Shown: positions 1 through 7,265 of the stretch, piece by piece
Position numbering within the stretch: position 1 is the first letter of the stretch
Layout of the letters: every line of letters starts with the position of its first letter
Assembly (NCBI GenBank): GCA_025963425.1
Contig: JAOPUQ010000499.1
Span: forward strand, 1 to 14,402
Length of the DNA stretch: 14,402 bases
DNA from: Modestobacter sp.
Lineage (GTDB): Bacteria; Actinomycetota; Actinomycetes; Mycobacteriales; Geodermatophilaceae
Reading direction: 5' to 3'
The notes under the pieces: generated by a model
Told to the model about the DNA's origin: nothing
The model's input: the letters and a program-made list of their open reading frames with translations, nothing else
Database searches by the model: none
Translations under genes and position numbers: made by a program

Positions 1-50
1 GAGGGCTGCCGGCGCGGGCGGCGACCCGGTGGGCGGCGCGGCCGGCGGGT

Positions 51-485
51 TCATGCGGCCGGCCCCGGGTGCACCCGGTGGTCCGGGGCGTAGCGGGCCG
101 CGAGGCGGGCGAGCGCGACGGCCGCACCGAGGAGCCCCAGGTCGCGCAGCGCGACATCGTCATAGCCGGGGATGGTCGCCAGGTCCACGATGATGCCGGC
201 CAGCCACGCGGCCACCAGCCACGCGCCGAACCGGGGCACGGCCGTGACCGCGACACCGGCGACCACTTCCCCGACGCCGACGGCGTACATCGCCTGCTGC
301 GCCGTGCCGGGCGCGATGCCGTCGATCCCGGGCGCGAGGTAGCGCGGCCAGTCGGTGAGCAGGTTGGTGGCCTTGTCCAGCCCGAACACGATGGGCGCCA
401 CGGTGAACACCGTCCGGAGCACCACCAATGCCTGGCGGGCGGGATCGGCCGGGATGGTCCGGGAGGGCAGCAGCGGGGTGTGCAT
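51..485 (-). CDS. DoxX-family integral membrane protein
   Basis: The 144-residue product is small and hydrophobic, with about four predicted membrane segments (roughly residues 18-36, 63-83, 86-104 and 112-132). It has the pattern of DoxX-like proteins: FGLDKATNLLTDWPRYLAP after the first segment, MYAVGVGEVVAG in the second, and VALRDLGLLGAAVALARLA at the end. DoxX-type proteins sit in the cytoplasmic membrane and some are linked to thiol/oxidative stress or to quinone-linked oxidoreductases; the exact role here is unknown. The ATG at 485 is preceded by AAGGGGG at good spacing. The gene is 146 bases downstream of a same-strand ArsR-type regulator, but a promoter and an inverted repeat of its own lie in between, so it is probably separately controlled, perhaps by that regulator. 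Family assignment is good; function is not inferable. Confidence 0.85.
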   Translation of the reverse strand: MHTPLLPSRTIPADPARQALVVLRTVFTVAPIVFGLDKATNLLTDWPRYLAPGIDGIAPGTAQQAMYAVGVGEVVAGVAVTAVPRFGAWLVAAWLAGIIVDLATIPGYDDVALRDLGLLGAAVALARLAARYAPDHRVHPGPAA

Positions 486-496
486 CGGTCCCCCTT

Positions 497-516
497 CTAA
501 AAGAAAAGACTCTTAG
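497..516 (-). promoter_or_regulatory. Inverted repeat over the DoxX transcription start (candidate operator)
   Basis: The arms CTAAAAG and CTCTTAG (plus strand) are separated by 6 bases and match at 6 of 7 positions. The AT-rich site lies between the predicted -10 and the ribosome binding site, covering the expected transcription start, where a repressor would block transcription. The neighbouring ArsR-type regulator is the obvious candidate binder; that link is inferred. Confidence 0.45.
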
Positions 517-517
517 G

Positions 518-546
518 AGTAGAGACCTGCGTCACACGGGTGTCAA
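518..546 (-). promoter_or_regulatory. SigA-type promoter of the DoxX gene
   Basis: Read on the minus strand, a perfect -35 TTGACA (541-546) is followed by a 17-base spacer and TCTACT as the -10 (518-523, 4 of 6 consensus positions). The start point is expected near 511, giving a 5' leader of about 25 bases that includes the ribosome binding site. Confidence 0.6.
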
Positions 547-631
547 CCCCTCCGTACGGCGGGCGCGACGACCGGGGAACTGCGAGAGCTGGACCCGCAG
601 CAGCTGCCTGAACACCTGTGGGCCCTCGCGC

Positions 632-1333
632 TCACGTCCTCGGAGCGCGGTCGAGGCGGACGCAGCTCCGGTCCTCGGCCGGGTCCAGTCGCGCGACGAG
701 CCTGGTCGACCGCAGGCCCTCGAGGATCCCCTCGAGCAGGCGCAGGTTCATGCCGCAGACCAGAGTCGTGTGTCGCCGTGCCAGCGCGTGGAAGGGGCAG
801 TTGGCCAGGGTGACGGAGTCGCCGTCCAGCCGGGGCTCGAAGCCGTGCGTCTCGAGCACGCGGAGGACGGCGTCCTGGCCTCCACGGTCCGGATCCGGAT
901 CGACCGGCCCGGCCTGCTCACCCAACTCCCTGCCCCGCGCGCGGGCGCATCGGTCGAGAACGACGCGCGGCGGGTCACCGGATCCGTCCGCCTCGGCGAT
1001 CGCCGCGGCGAGGAGGTCACCAGCCAGGTCGTAGTGACGCTCGGGCAGTGACACGACCACGGAGCACGCCGCGCGCCGGTACACCTTCGACGGGCGCCCC
1101 GCGCCAGGTCCGGTGCGACCGGTCCGGCGTTCGAAGCCCACCGCCAGGAGTCCCTCGTCGACAAGGCGATCGAGGTGGAAGGCCGCCGTCGCCCGCGGCA
1201 CCCCTAGTGCTGCCGCCGCCTCGTCCCGGCTGACCGGCCTGGGCTGGCGGATGACATGGTCGTAGAGGCCGCGGCGGGTCGGCTCGGCCAGTGCGGCGAC
1301 CGCGACCACCTGCGCGCTGCGCTTCGCATCCAT
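632..1333 (-). CDS. ArsR/COG2345-type winged-helix regulator with conserved cysteines
   Basis: The 233-residue protein has an N-terminal winged helix-turn-helix (about residues 13-75, with SRDEAAAALGVPRATAAFHL as the recognition region and LVDEGLL leading to the wing). A C-terminal sensing region contains NCPFHALA and LVCGMN. Cysteines are at 90, 129, 179, 193 and 224; C179-x13-C193 plus C224 recalls the cysteine-rich end of SufR-like COG2345 regulators, where such residues can hold an Fe-S cluster. Cluster binding here is inference. The ATG at 1333 is chosen over a longer frame to 1447 because a -10 (TAGACT) ends exactly 7 bases upstream, which suggests a leaderless transcript, and because the extra 38 residues do not look like a protein. 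It probably controls itself and the DoxX gene downstream. Confidence 0.8.
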   Translation of the reverse strand: MDAKRSAQVVAVAALAEPTRRGLYDHVIRQPRPVSRDEAAAALGVPRATAAFHLDRLVDEGLLAVGFERRTGRTGPGAGRPSKVYRRAACSVVVSLPERHYDLAGDLLAAAIAEADGSGDPPRVVLDRCARARGRELGEQAGPVDPDPDRGGQDAVLRVLETHGFEPRLDGDSVTLANCPFHALARRHTTLVCGMNLRLLEGILEGLRSTRLVARLDPAEDRSCVRLDRAPRT

Positions 1334-1340
1334 GACCGGA

Positions 1341-1368
1341 AGTCTAGAAGCAACATCCGCTTTCCAAA
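1341..1368 (-). promoter_or_regulatory. Promoter of the ArsR-type regulator, apparently leaderless
   Basis: On the minus strand, TAGACT (1341-1346) fits TAnnnT, with a weak -35 TTTGGA (1363-1368) 16 bases upstream. Only 7 bases separate the -10 from the ATG at 1333, and no Shine-Dalgarno sequence is visible. This is the usual geometry of actinobacterial leaderless genes. Confidence 0.5.
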
Positions 1369-1672
1369 CACGGGGAGCCGTCGTCCGCCGCGGCGGCTGC
1401 AGCCCCCAGGAAGGTCGTCGGCCTACGCCACACTGCCGACCGAGCATTCGTCAGAATCTCGACGTGGCATCCGTATCCGGCGAGCCGGCTGATGACCGAA
1501 GGGGCTGCTCATGGGGTCATGAGGCCGTTGGATGTAGCTCGACGCCCCTGGGTTCACGTCCCCCTCGGACACAACGGAACACGTAGCTGCGCGCAGGTCG
1601 GTCGCCCGTCGGCTCCTTCGCAGGGCGGCCCGGAGCACTCGTGATCCAGATGTGACAAGGGAACCTCTCGGG
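1369..1672. other. Non-coding stretch with several short inverted repeats
   Basis: No open frame here has convincing coding character. Visible structure: the palindrome CCGGC-GA-GCCGG (1477-1488), the perfect hairpin CTCATG-GGGT-CATGAG (1508-1523), and pairing of CCGAAGGGG (1496-1504) with CCCCCTCGG (1560-1568), 8 of 9 pairs, which would enclose that hairpin. A T-arm-like GGTTCACGTCC lies at the end, but no complete tRNA cloverleaf can be drawn. Confidence 0.4.
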
Positions 1673-1711
1673 CGTCCCCGGGGCCGCCTCTAAGCAGCGG
1701 GCCCGGGGACG
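1673..1711 (-). terminator. Strong hairpin terminator after the amidase gene
   Basis: The arms CGTCCCCGGG (1673-1682) and CCCGGGGACG (1702-1711) match perfectly over 10 bp. After a G/G mismatch, CCGC/GCGG adds 4 more pairs, leaving a 9-base loop. The hairpin begins 3 bases beyond the amidase stop. No T-run follows, as is common for actinobacterial I-shaped terminators. Confidence 0.75.
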
Positions 1712-1714
1712 TGG

Positions 1715-3148
1715 TCAGCGAACGGGCTCGATCGGCGTGAGGACGCCCACCGCACGTTCGATGACCTCGGCGGCCTCCAGGCACAGCAGCTCCTGGAACC
1801 GGTCGCCGAGGATCTGCACGCCGACCGGCAACCCGCCGGTGATCCCACCGGGGACCACGGCGGCCGGCAGACCGAGCAGGTTGGCCGGCATCACGGGGCG
1901 GAGCAGTCGCATGGTCGCGGCCGCCGTCTCAGCGCTCGTGATGTCGAAGCCGTGGGCGAAGGCCGGCTGGCTCCACACCGGTGAGACCACCAGTGGGTAC
2001 TGCGCCAGGAACTCGCTCCACAGCCGGGCGATCGTGCGCCGCTCGACGAAGGTCCGGACCACGGTCGCGACCGTCGACTCGGGATACAGCGGGTCGATGA
2101 AGTCGAGGAAACGCAGGCCGTCGGGCCCCATCAACTGCTGCAGCAGCGGGCGCAGGGCCCGCACGTCGGCCATCAGAAACCGCCCCCAGACGTCGATCGC
2201 CTCCTCGTACATCGGCGGGACGATCTCCTCGACCTCGTAGCCGGCGGCCTGCAGGGTGTCCGCCGCGCGCCGCACCACTCTCTCGACCCCCGGATCGGTG
2301 TCCCCGCCCGGCGGCGCGGCGATGAGGGCGACCCGCAGCGGACCCGCCGGGCGCGGCAGCTCCAGTGGCACCGGCACGGTGGTCGCGTCGCGCACGTGCG
2401 GGCCGGCGATCACGGAGAGGCCGAGCCGGACGTCGGCTACCTGGCGGGCCATCACCCCGTTGACCTGCATCAGCTGCACGCTCAGGCCGGCGTCGAAGGG
2501 CTCGTTGGCGTGCGCCTCGGGCACCCGGCCCGTAGTGGGCTTGATCGAGGCGATCCCGCAGGCGTGCGCGGGGTTGCGGAGCGAACCGCCGATGTCGTTG
2601 CCGATGCCGAGCGGGCTCATGCCGGCGGCCAGCGCCGCCGCCTCACCGCCGCTGGAACCGCCGGAGGTGACCGTGGGATCCCACGGATTGCGGGTGAGCC
2701 CGTGGAGGCTGGAGTCGGTGTGGATGCGCAGCGCGAAGTCGGGCATGTTCGTCCGACCGATCGGGATCGCACCCGCCGTACGAAGCCGCTCGACGAGCGG
2801 GGCGTCCTGGGCGGCCACCGCCTCGGCGAGTGCGGGGATGCCGTCGGTCGTCGGGGTGCCGGCGACGTCGACGTTCTCCTTGATGGTGCAGGGCACGCCG
2901 TGCAGGGGGCCCAGCGGAGCACCGTCGGCGACCGCCCGGTCTGCTTCACGGGCGGCCGCCCGAGCCTCGTCCCGCAGGACCCGCACCACCGCGTTCAGGT
3001 GTGGGTTGACGGCGTCGATCCGCTCGAGATGAGCGTCCACCACCTGTTGTGAGGTCACTGTCCGGTTCGCGATCAGACGGGCGAGCTCGGCTGCTCCGTA
3101 GCGCCACAGCGGCTCGGTGGCACCGGTGCGGTCAGGCGTCGTGGTCAT
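1715..3148 (-). CDS. Amidase-signature family amidohydrolase
   Basis: The 477-residue enzyme of the amidase signature (AS) family hydrolyses a carboxamide, lactam-derived or similar C-N bond, giving acid and ammonia/amine in the cytoplasm. The full Ser-cisSer-Lys triad is visible: Lys90 in CTIKENVDVAG, Ser165 in TSGGSSGGEAA and the nucleophile Ser189 in NDIGGSLRNPA. The spacings of 75 and 24 residues are the same as in the well-studied family member FAAH. Length is normal for the family. The ATG at 3148 (MTTTPDRTG) is preferred: the frame stays open to 3331, but the upstream 61 residues are low-complexity and unlike the family; the ribosome binding site is weak. It is last in the catabolic direction, 315 bases after the [2Fe-2S] gene with a hairpin between, so it may have its own promoter. 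The substrate is unknown; an open-ring amide from the upstream pathway is plausible. Confidence 0.93.
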   Translation of the reverse strand: MTTTPDRTGATEPLWRYGAAELARLIANRTVTSQQVVDAHLERIDAVNPHLNAVVRVLRDEARAAAREADRAVADGAPLGPLHGVPCTIKENVDVAGTPTTDGIPALAEAVAAQDAPLVERLRTAGAIPIGRTNMPDFALRIHTDSSLHGLTRNPWDPTVTSGGSSGGEAAALAAGMSPLGIGNDIGGSLRNPAHACGIASIKPTTGRVPEAHANEPFDAGLSVQLMQVNGVMARQVADVRLGLSVIAGPHVRDATTVPVPLELPRPAGPLRVALIAAPPGGDTDPGVERVVRRAADTLQAAGYEVEEIVPPMYEEAIDVWGRFLMADVRALRPLLQQLMGPDGLRFLDFIDPLYPESTVATVVRTFVERRTIARLWSEFLAQYPLVVSPVWSQPAFAHGFDITSAETAAATMRLLRPVMPANLLGLPAAVVPGGITGGLPVGVQILGDRFQELLCLEAAEVIERAVGVLTPIEPVR

Positions 3149-3463
3149 CGGCGGTGATGTCCAATCAGAGGAGAGGTCGAGCGGGATGAACGGCAGCGAC
3201 GTGCGGACCAGCGGTGGAGAGGGTGGGACACCGGCTGCCAGACCGGCGCGGGCGGGGAGTCGCCGGCTGCCCGGGGAGGACGGACGGGTCTCTCGATCCT
3301 CGGATCCAGCGCCCTCGGCCCTCGTACGCACTCACGGTGACCGCAGCTCGGGCCCGGCGTGCTGGTCGAGTCCCCGACCGCCAGACACGCCGCCGGCTCT
3401 CCGACAGCTCCCGTCCCCACTCCGCGGACCCCAGCAGGCCGTCGGCGCGGCGTGGATCCAGAG
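3149..3463. other. Intergenic gap between amidase and Mo-hydroxylase small subunit
   Basis: No convincing gene is seen in these 315 bases. They contain the hairpin at 3356-3391 and the small repeat GATCC-TC-GGATC near 3297. No clear -35/-10 pair for the amidase was found, and the frame continuing from the amidase upstream is not protein-like. Confidence 0.5.
3356..3391 (-). terminator. Bulged hairpin downstream of the Mo-hydroxylase genes (possible terminator)
   Basis: On the minus strand GGCGTG, CTGG and TCG pair in register with CGA, CCAG and CACGCC. This makes 13 base pairs with bulges of 1 and 3 bases on the left arm and a 6-base loop. It begins about 72 bases after the small-subunit stop. 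It could end or attenuate the long transcript before the amidase gene; there is no T-run. Confidence 0.4.
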
Positions 3464-4021
3464 TCACGCCGGCGTGTCCACCTCCGGCACGAGGCCCTCG
3501 GTGCCCTCGCCGATGGCCTGGGCCGCCGCGCGGACCGACTCGATGATCGTCTGGTAGCCGGTGCACCGACAGATGTTGCCGGCCACCGCCTCCCGGATCT
3601 CCGCGTCGCTGGGCTCGAGGGTGCGGGCCAGCAGTTGGCGCGCCGCGAAGATCTGGCCAGGGACGCAGAAGCCGCATTGGAAGCCGTCGTTGTCCCAGAA
3701 GGCCTGCTGCAGCGGGTCCAGCCCTCCTCCGTCCGGGCCGACGCCCTCGAGCGTGATGATCTCGGATCCCTCCGCCGCCGGCGCCAGGACGAGGCAGGAC
3801 TTGATCGCCTTCCCGTCCAGTTCCACGGTGCAGGCCCCACAGTCGCCGTTGAGGCAGCCGATGTGGGTGCCCTTGAGCCGGAGCTGCTCGCGGAGCACCT
3901 CCACGAGCAACTGCCGGTCCTGGCACACCACCCGGCAGGGCCGGCCGTTCACCGTCAGGGACAGCTCCCTCGTCGGGATGGCGGACTCGGGAGCGGTGGT
4001 CGTGGGCAGTGCCTCGGTCAT
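3464..4021 (-). CDS. Molybdenum hydroxylase small subunit, 2x[2Fe-2S] (CoxS/QorS type)
   Basis: The 185-residue electron-transfer subunit of a three-subunit xanthine-dehydrogenase-family enzyme passes electrons from the Mo centre to FAD. The N-terminal plant-ferredoxin-type [2Fe-2S] domain has Cys56, 61, 64 and 76 (CLNGDCGAC, then C after 11 residues). The C-terminal helical [2Fe-2S] domain has Cys116, 119, 151 and 153 (CGFC ... CRCTGY). All eight ligands are present at standard spacing. The ATG at 4021 overlaps the stop of the FAD-subunit gene by 4 bases (ATGA), so the two are translationally coupled. The N-terminus (about 18 residues before LSLTVNG) is slightly longer than usual. No twin-arginine signal is seen, so a cytoplasmic location is expected. 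Confidence 0.96.
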   Translation of the reverse strand: MTEALPTTTAPESAIPTRELSLTVNGRPCRVVCQDRQLLVEVLREQLRLKGTHIGCLNGDCGACTVELDGKAIKSCLVLAPAAEGSEIITLEGVGPDGGGLDPLQQAFWDNDGFQCGFCVPGQIFAARQLLARTLEPSDAEIREAVAGNICRCTGYQTIIESVRAAAQAIGEGTEGLVPEVDTPA

Positions 4022-4872
4022 CGGTTCTCCTCGGCTCGTTGCAGGGCGCGTCGCAGCACGACGCCGGCCACCGTGCGGCGGTAGTCCCCGGGTGCCAGCT
4101 CGTCGTCCCACGGCTCGGGCACCTGGGCGGCCACCCAGCCGTCGACCTCTGCGGCGGGGACGGCGAGATCGCCGTTCCCGTCCAGCAACGGGGCGAGATC
4201 GAGCCGCAGCGGCACGGCGCTCACGGCTCCCAGAGTCACGGTCGCACCGGTCAGCGACCCGTCGGGGTCCGGCAGCACGGCCGATGCCGTGGCGATGGGC
4301 CAACTGCCCTCGGCGAGCTTGAACTTGTAGTAGCCGATCCGATCCGGACGCGTGGGCACGCTGACCGCAACGAGCAGTTCCCCCCGTCGCGCGGCCACCC
4401 GGAAGGCGTCGACGAAGAACTCGCCCGCCGGCAGAGTGCGCCCGCCTTCCGGTCCGTGCAGGTGCATCTGGGCACCGAGGGCGACCAGCACCCCCGGCAT
4501 GTCCGAGGACGGGTTGGCGTAGCTGGCCGAGCCGCAGACCGTGCCTTGGTTGCGGATCTGCGGCCCGCCGGTGATGCCGCCGGCCGCCACTTGGAGCAGC
4601 TGGGCCGCCCCGGGGAACGGGGGTGCGCTCAGCACGTCGGCGTAGCTGACCGAGGCGCCGATCCGCAGCTCCTGGTCCGTCCCCGAGAGCTCATCCAGAC
4701 CGAGGCGGCGCAGGTCGACGACGTGGTCGAGGTCGCGTTCACCACGGGTCAGGCTCGGGACGAGCACCGTTCCACCGCCGACCACGGCAGCTCGCTCGCC
4801 GTGGGCGGCGAGCAGTGCGGCCGCCTCCTCGAGATCACCGGGGGCATGGTGCCGCAAGGCCGTGCGGATCAT
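4018..4872 (-). CDS. Molybdenum hydroxylase medium subunit, FAD-binding (CoxM/QorM type)
   Basis: The 284-residue FAD subunit receives electrons from the [2Fe-2S] clusters and hands them to the final acceptor. The FAD-binding motifs of the family are visible: AVVGGGTVLVPSL (from residue 29) in the first half of the FAD domain and QIRNQGTVCGSASYANPSSDMP (from residue 105), where the usual GT.GGN is GTVCGS. The end has the CO-dehydrogenase flavoprotein C-terminal pattern (DYRRTVAGVVLRRAL). Length is typical. The ATG at 4872 overlaps the large-subunit stop by 4 bases, and its own stop overlaps the small-subunit start by 4. The gene order L-M-S differs from the M-S-L order of classical carbon monoxide dehydrogenase operons. 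Confidence 0.95.
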   Translation of the reverse strand: MIRTALRHHAPGDLEEAAALLAAHGERAAVVGGGTVLVPSLTRGERDLDHVVDLRRLGLDELSGTDQELRIGASVSYADVLSAPPFPGAAQLLQVAAGGITGGPQIRNQGTVCGSASYANPSSDMPGVLVALGAQMHLHGPEGGRTLPAGEFFVDAFRVAARRGELLVAVSVPTRPDRIGYYKFKLAEGSWPIATASAVLPDPDGSLTGATVTLGAVSAVPLRLDLAPLLDGNGDLAVPAAEVDGWVAAQVPEPWDDELAPGDYRRTVAGVVLRRALQRAEENR

Positions 4873-7265
4873 GGACGAATCCTCTGGTCGGTGAGGGCAC
4901 GCAGCACCCGCGGCGCGCTGAGCGGCATCTCGTGCACGTGCACCCCGAGCGGGAGCAACGCGTCGTTGACGGCGTTCGCGATGGCACCGATGGCACCGGA
5001 CACACCGCTCTCGCCGCCGCCCTTGACTCCGAGCAGGGCGAAGGGCGACGGGGTCTCCCGGGACCGGGTCTCGATCCACGGCAGGTCGGGTGCCCGGGGC
5101 ACGAGATAGCGCTTGAGGGAGTCGCTGCGGAGCCGGCCGTCCGCGCCGTAGACCGATTCCTCCCACAGCGCGCCGCCGATCCCCATGGCGATCGCGCCCA
5201 GGAACTGGCCGCGCACGAACATCGGGTTGATCACCGTGCCGCAGTCGTGCACCCCGGTGTAGGAGAGCACCGTGACCTTCCCGGTCTCGCGGTCGACCTC
5301 GACCGTGGCCACGTGCGCGGAGTAGGCGTAGGAGGGATAGACCGACACCCGGCCTGCCTCGTCGGGGACGAGATGGACGTTCTCGGGCGAGTAGGTCCTG
5401 GTCGACTCCAGCTGGCTCTCGTCGATGCCCAGCCCCACGCCGCCCAGGGTCATGACGGCGTTGACCACCTCGGGCAGCGGGAGCCGCTGCCCGGACGCAG
5501 TGTCGATGAGGTGACCATCGGCGAACGAGCAGTCCTCCACCCGGGTCTTCAGCAGATGCGCCCCGGCCTGCGCCAGCGTCGCCCGGACGTCCCGGGCGGC
5601 GAGCACGGCCGCCGCGCCGCCGACCGTGAGGGAACGGCTGCTGAAGTTGCCGTATCCGTACGGGCACAGGTCGGTGTCGCCCTGCACGACGCGGACGTCG
5701 TCCACGCCGATGCCCAGTTCGGCGGCGACCATCTGGGCGATCCCGGTCTCGTTGCCGCTGCCGGGACTGGTGACCCCGGTCAGGACGGTCGCCCCACCGG
5801 TCCGGTCGATCCGGACGGTGGCCGTGTCATGCCCGCGGACCAGCGAGCCGGCCAGGTCGGCGCCCTCGGGGGCGAGCTCGAAGCCGATGCCGATACCCAG
5901 CAGCCGGCCGTGGGCCCGGGCCGTGGTCTGCTCCGCGCGCTGCCCCTCGTAGTCGGCCGCTTCGAGAACCTCCTCCAGCACCGCGTGGTATTCACCGCTG
6001 TCGATGTGCTTCATGGCGGTCCAGTACGGCATGGCGTCAGCGGGGATGAGGTTCCGCCGACGAACCTCGGCGGGATCCATCCGCAGCCGCTGCGCGACCA
6101 GGTCCACGACCCGCTCCATCATCAGCGTCGCGGACTCCTTGCCGAAACCACGCGCCCCGTTCCAGGGGGCCTTGTGGGTGGCCACCACTGCGACCTCGAC
6201 GTCGTAGTGGGTGATCTTGTAGGGCCCCGGCACGGTCAGCCCGGCCACGAACGCCTGCGCCCAGCCGCCGCTGGACCCCAGGGCGCCCACGTTCGCCAGG
6301 ATGCGGTCCTGGAGAGCCAGGATGGTGCCCTCGGCGTCGAAGCCCACCTCGAAGCGGTGCAGGTACTCCCGCGCGCCCACGAGAAGTGACTCCTCGCGGC
6401 TCTCGAGCCACTTGACCGGCGCACCGGCGCGGCGGGCAAGGAGCGCGACCAGCGCCTCCTCGGGGTAGCTGTGGAACTTGTGGCCGAAGCCGCCGCCCAG
6501 CCGGGTGGCCACTACCCGGACCTGGTGCTCCCCGATCCCGAAGACCTGCGCGAGGTGCGAGCGCAGGGGATGCGGATTCTGTGTCGAGGCGTGCATGGTC
6601 AGCCTGCCGTCGGGTGACCATGCGGCGACGTACCCGCGGGTCTCCATCGGCGTCGTCTGGTACCGCTGGATCGAGATCTCACCGGTCAGGGTGTGGGGCG
6701 CGCCGGCGAGCGCCGCGGTGGCGTCCCCCTCCATGAAGGGCAGCCGCGCGACCGCGTTGTCCTCCCAGCCCTCGAAGACCCGGGGAGCCTCCGGCGCCAG
6801 CGCCTGCTCGGCGTCCAGCACGAACGGCAGGGTTTCGTAGTCGACGACGATGTCGCGCAAGGCTGCCTGCGCTTCGTGCAGGCTCTCTGCCACGACCGCG
6901 GCAACCGGCTCACCGGCGTAGTGCACGGTGTCGACGGCCAACGGATGGAAGTCGGTGCTGCGGCCCCCGACCATGGCCGGGTTGTAGAAGTGCGGGATGG
7001 GCTGGGTGGCTGCCGCCGCCTCCGCTCCGGTCAGCACCACCCGGACCCCCGGCCGGGCCTGCGCAGCAGAGGTGTCCATCCGCAGGATCCGGGCCGCGGG
7101 GTGCGGGCTGCGCAGCAGGGCAGCGTGCAGAACGCTGCCAGGGAACTCGATGTCGTCCAGATACGCACCGTGACCGGTGAGGATCAGATCGCCGTCCTTG
7201 CGCCGGACGGACCGGCCCACCGGTGAGCCGGCCGCCGTTGCGGGTGCCTCCGGGGTGAGGGTCAT
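4869..7265 (-). CDS. Molybdenum hydroxylase large subunit (xanthine dehydrogenase family, Mo-cofactor binding)
   Basis: The 798-residue catalytic subunit binds the molybdopterin cofactor and inserts a water-derived oxygen into a C-H bond, usually of an N-heteroaromatic ring or an aldehyde. Domains in order: aldehyde oxidase/xanthine dehydrogenase a/b hammerhead (about residues 25-145), then the two molybdopterin-binding halves. Seen motifs: RLGGGFGHK (256-263), NGARGFGKE (369-377), SPGSGNETG (500-508) and GVKGGGESG with the expected base Glu752. It lacks the AYxCSFR loop of form-I CO dehydrogenase, so it is not a true CoxL. The family Gln in GQG is Ser503 here. The ATG at 7265 overlaps the dioxygenase stop by 4 bases; a longer frame to 7532 only reads through that gene. 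The substrate is not identifiable; a heterocycle is favoured by context. Confidence 0.95.
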   Translation of the reverse strand: MTLTPEAPATAAGSPVGRSVRRKDGDLILTGHGAYLDDIEFPGSVLHAALLRSPHPAARILRMDTSAAQARPGVRVVLTGAEAAAATQPIPHFYNPAMVGGRSTDFHPLAVDTVHYAGEPVAAVVAESLHEAQAALRDIVVDYETLPFVLDAEQALAPEAPRVFEGWEDNAVARLPFMEGDATAALAGAPHTLTGEISIQRYQTTPMETRGYVAAWSPDGRLTMHASTQNPHPLRSHLAQVFGIGEHQVRVVATRLGGGFGHKFHSYPEEALVALLARRAGAPVKWLESREESLLVGAREYLHRFEVGFDAEGTILALQDRILANVGALGSSGGWAQAFVAGLTVPGPYKITHYDVEVAVVATHKAPWNGARGFGKESATLMMERVVDLVAQRLRMDPAEVRRRNLIPADAMPYWTAMKHIDSGEYHAVLEEVLEAADYEGQRAEQTTARAHGRLLGIGIGFELAPEGADLAGSLVRGHDTATVRIDRTGGATVLTGVTSPGSGNETGIAQMVAAELGIGVDDVRVVQGDTDLCPYGYGNFSSRSLTVGGAAAVLAARDVRATLAQAGAHLLKTRVEDCSFADGHLIDTASGQRLPLPEVVNAVMTLGGVGLGIDESQLESTRTYSPENVHLVPDEAGRVSVYPSYAYSAHVATVEVDRETGKVTVLSYTGVHDCGTVINPMFVRGQFLGAIAMGIGGALWEESVYGADGRLRSDSLKRYLVPRAPDLPWIETRSRETPSPFALLGVKGGGESGVSGAIGAIANAVNDALLPLGVHVHEMPLSAPRVLRALTDQRIRP

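Noticed and set aside
1334..1447. N-terminal extension of the ArsR-type regulator to 1447
   Set aside because: The extra residues are not protein-like and the extension would read through a well-placed -10 seven bases before ATG 1333.
1496..1571. tRNA-like stretch with a GGTTCACGTCC T-arm-like motif
   Set aside because: The ends pair and one hairpin is perfect, but no anticodon arm, D arm or true T stem can be formed, so it is not called a tRNA.
2256..3052. Two overlapping plus-strand frames opposite the amidase
   Set aside because: They are antisense to a complete amidase with an intact catalytic triad; their compositions are Ser/Arg/Ala- or Gly/Arg-rich and not protein-like.
4815..6389. 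Long plus-strand open frame (524 codons) opposite the Mo-hydroxylase genes
   Set aside because: It lies antisense to two genes with full family motifs. Its translation is rich in Arg, Gly, His and Pro, with no domain; long antisense frames are normal at this GC content.
4869..7265. Calling the large subunit a carbon monoxide dehydrogenase (CoxL)
   Set aside because: The active-site AYxCSFR loop is missing and the gene order is L-M-S rather than M-S-L.
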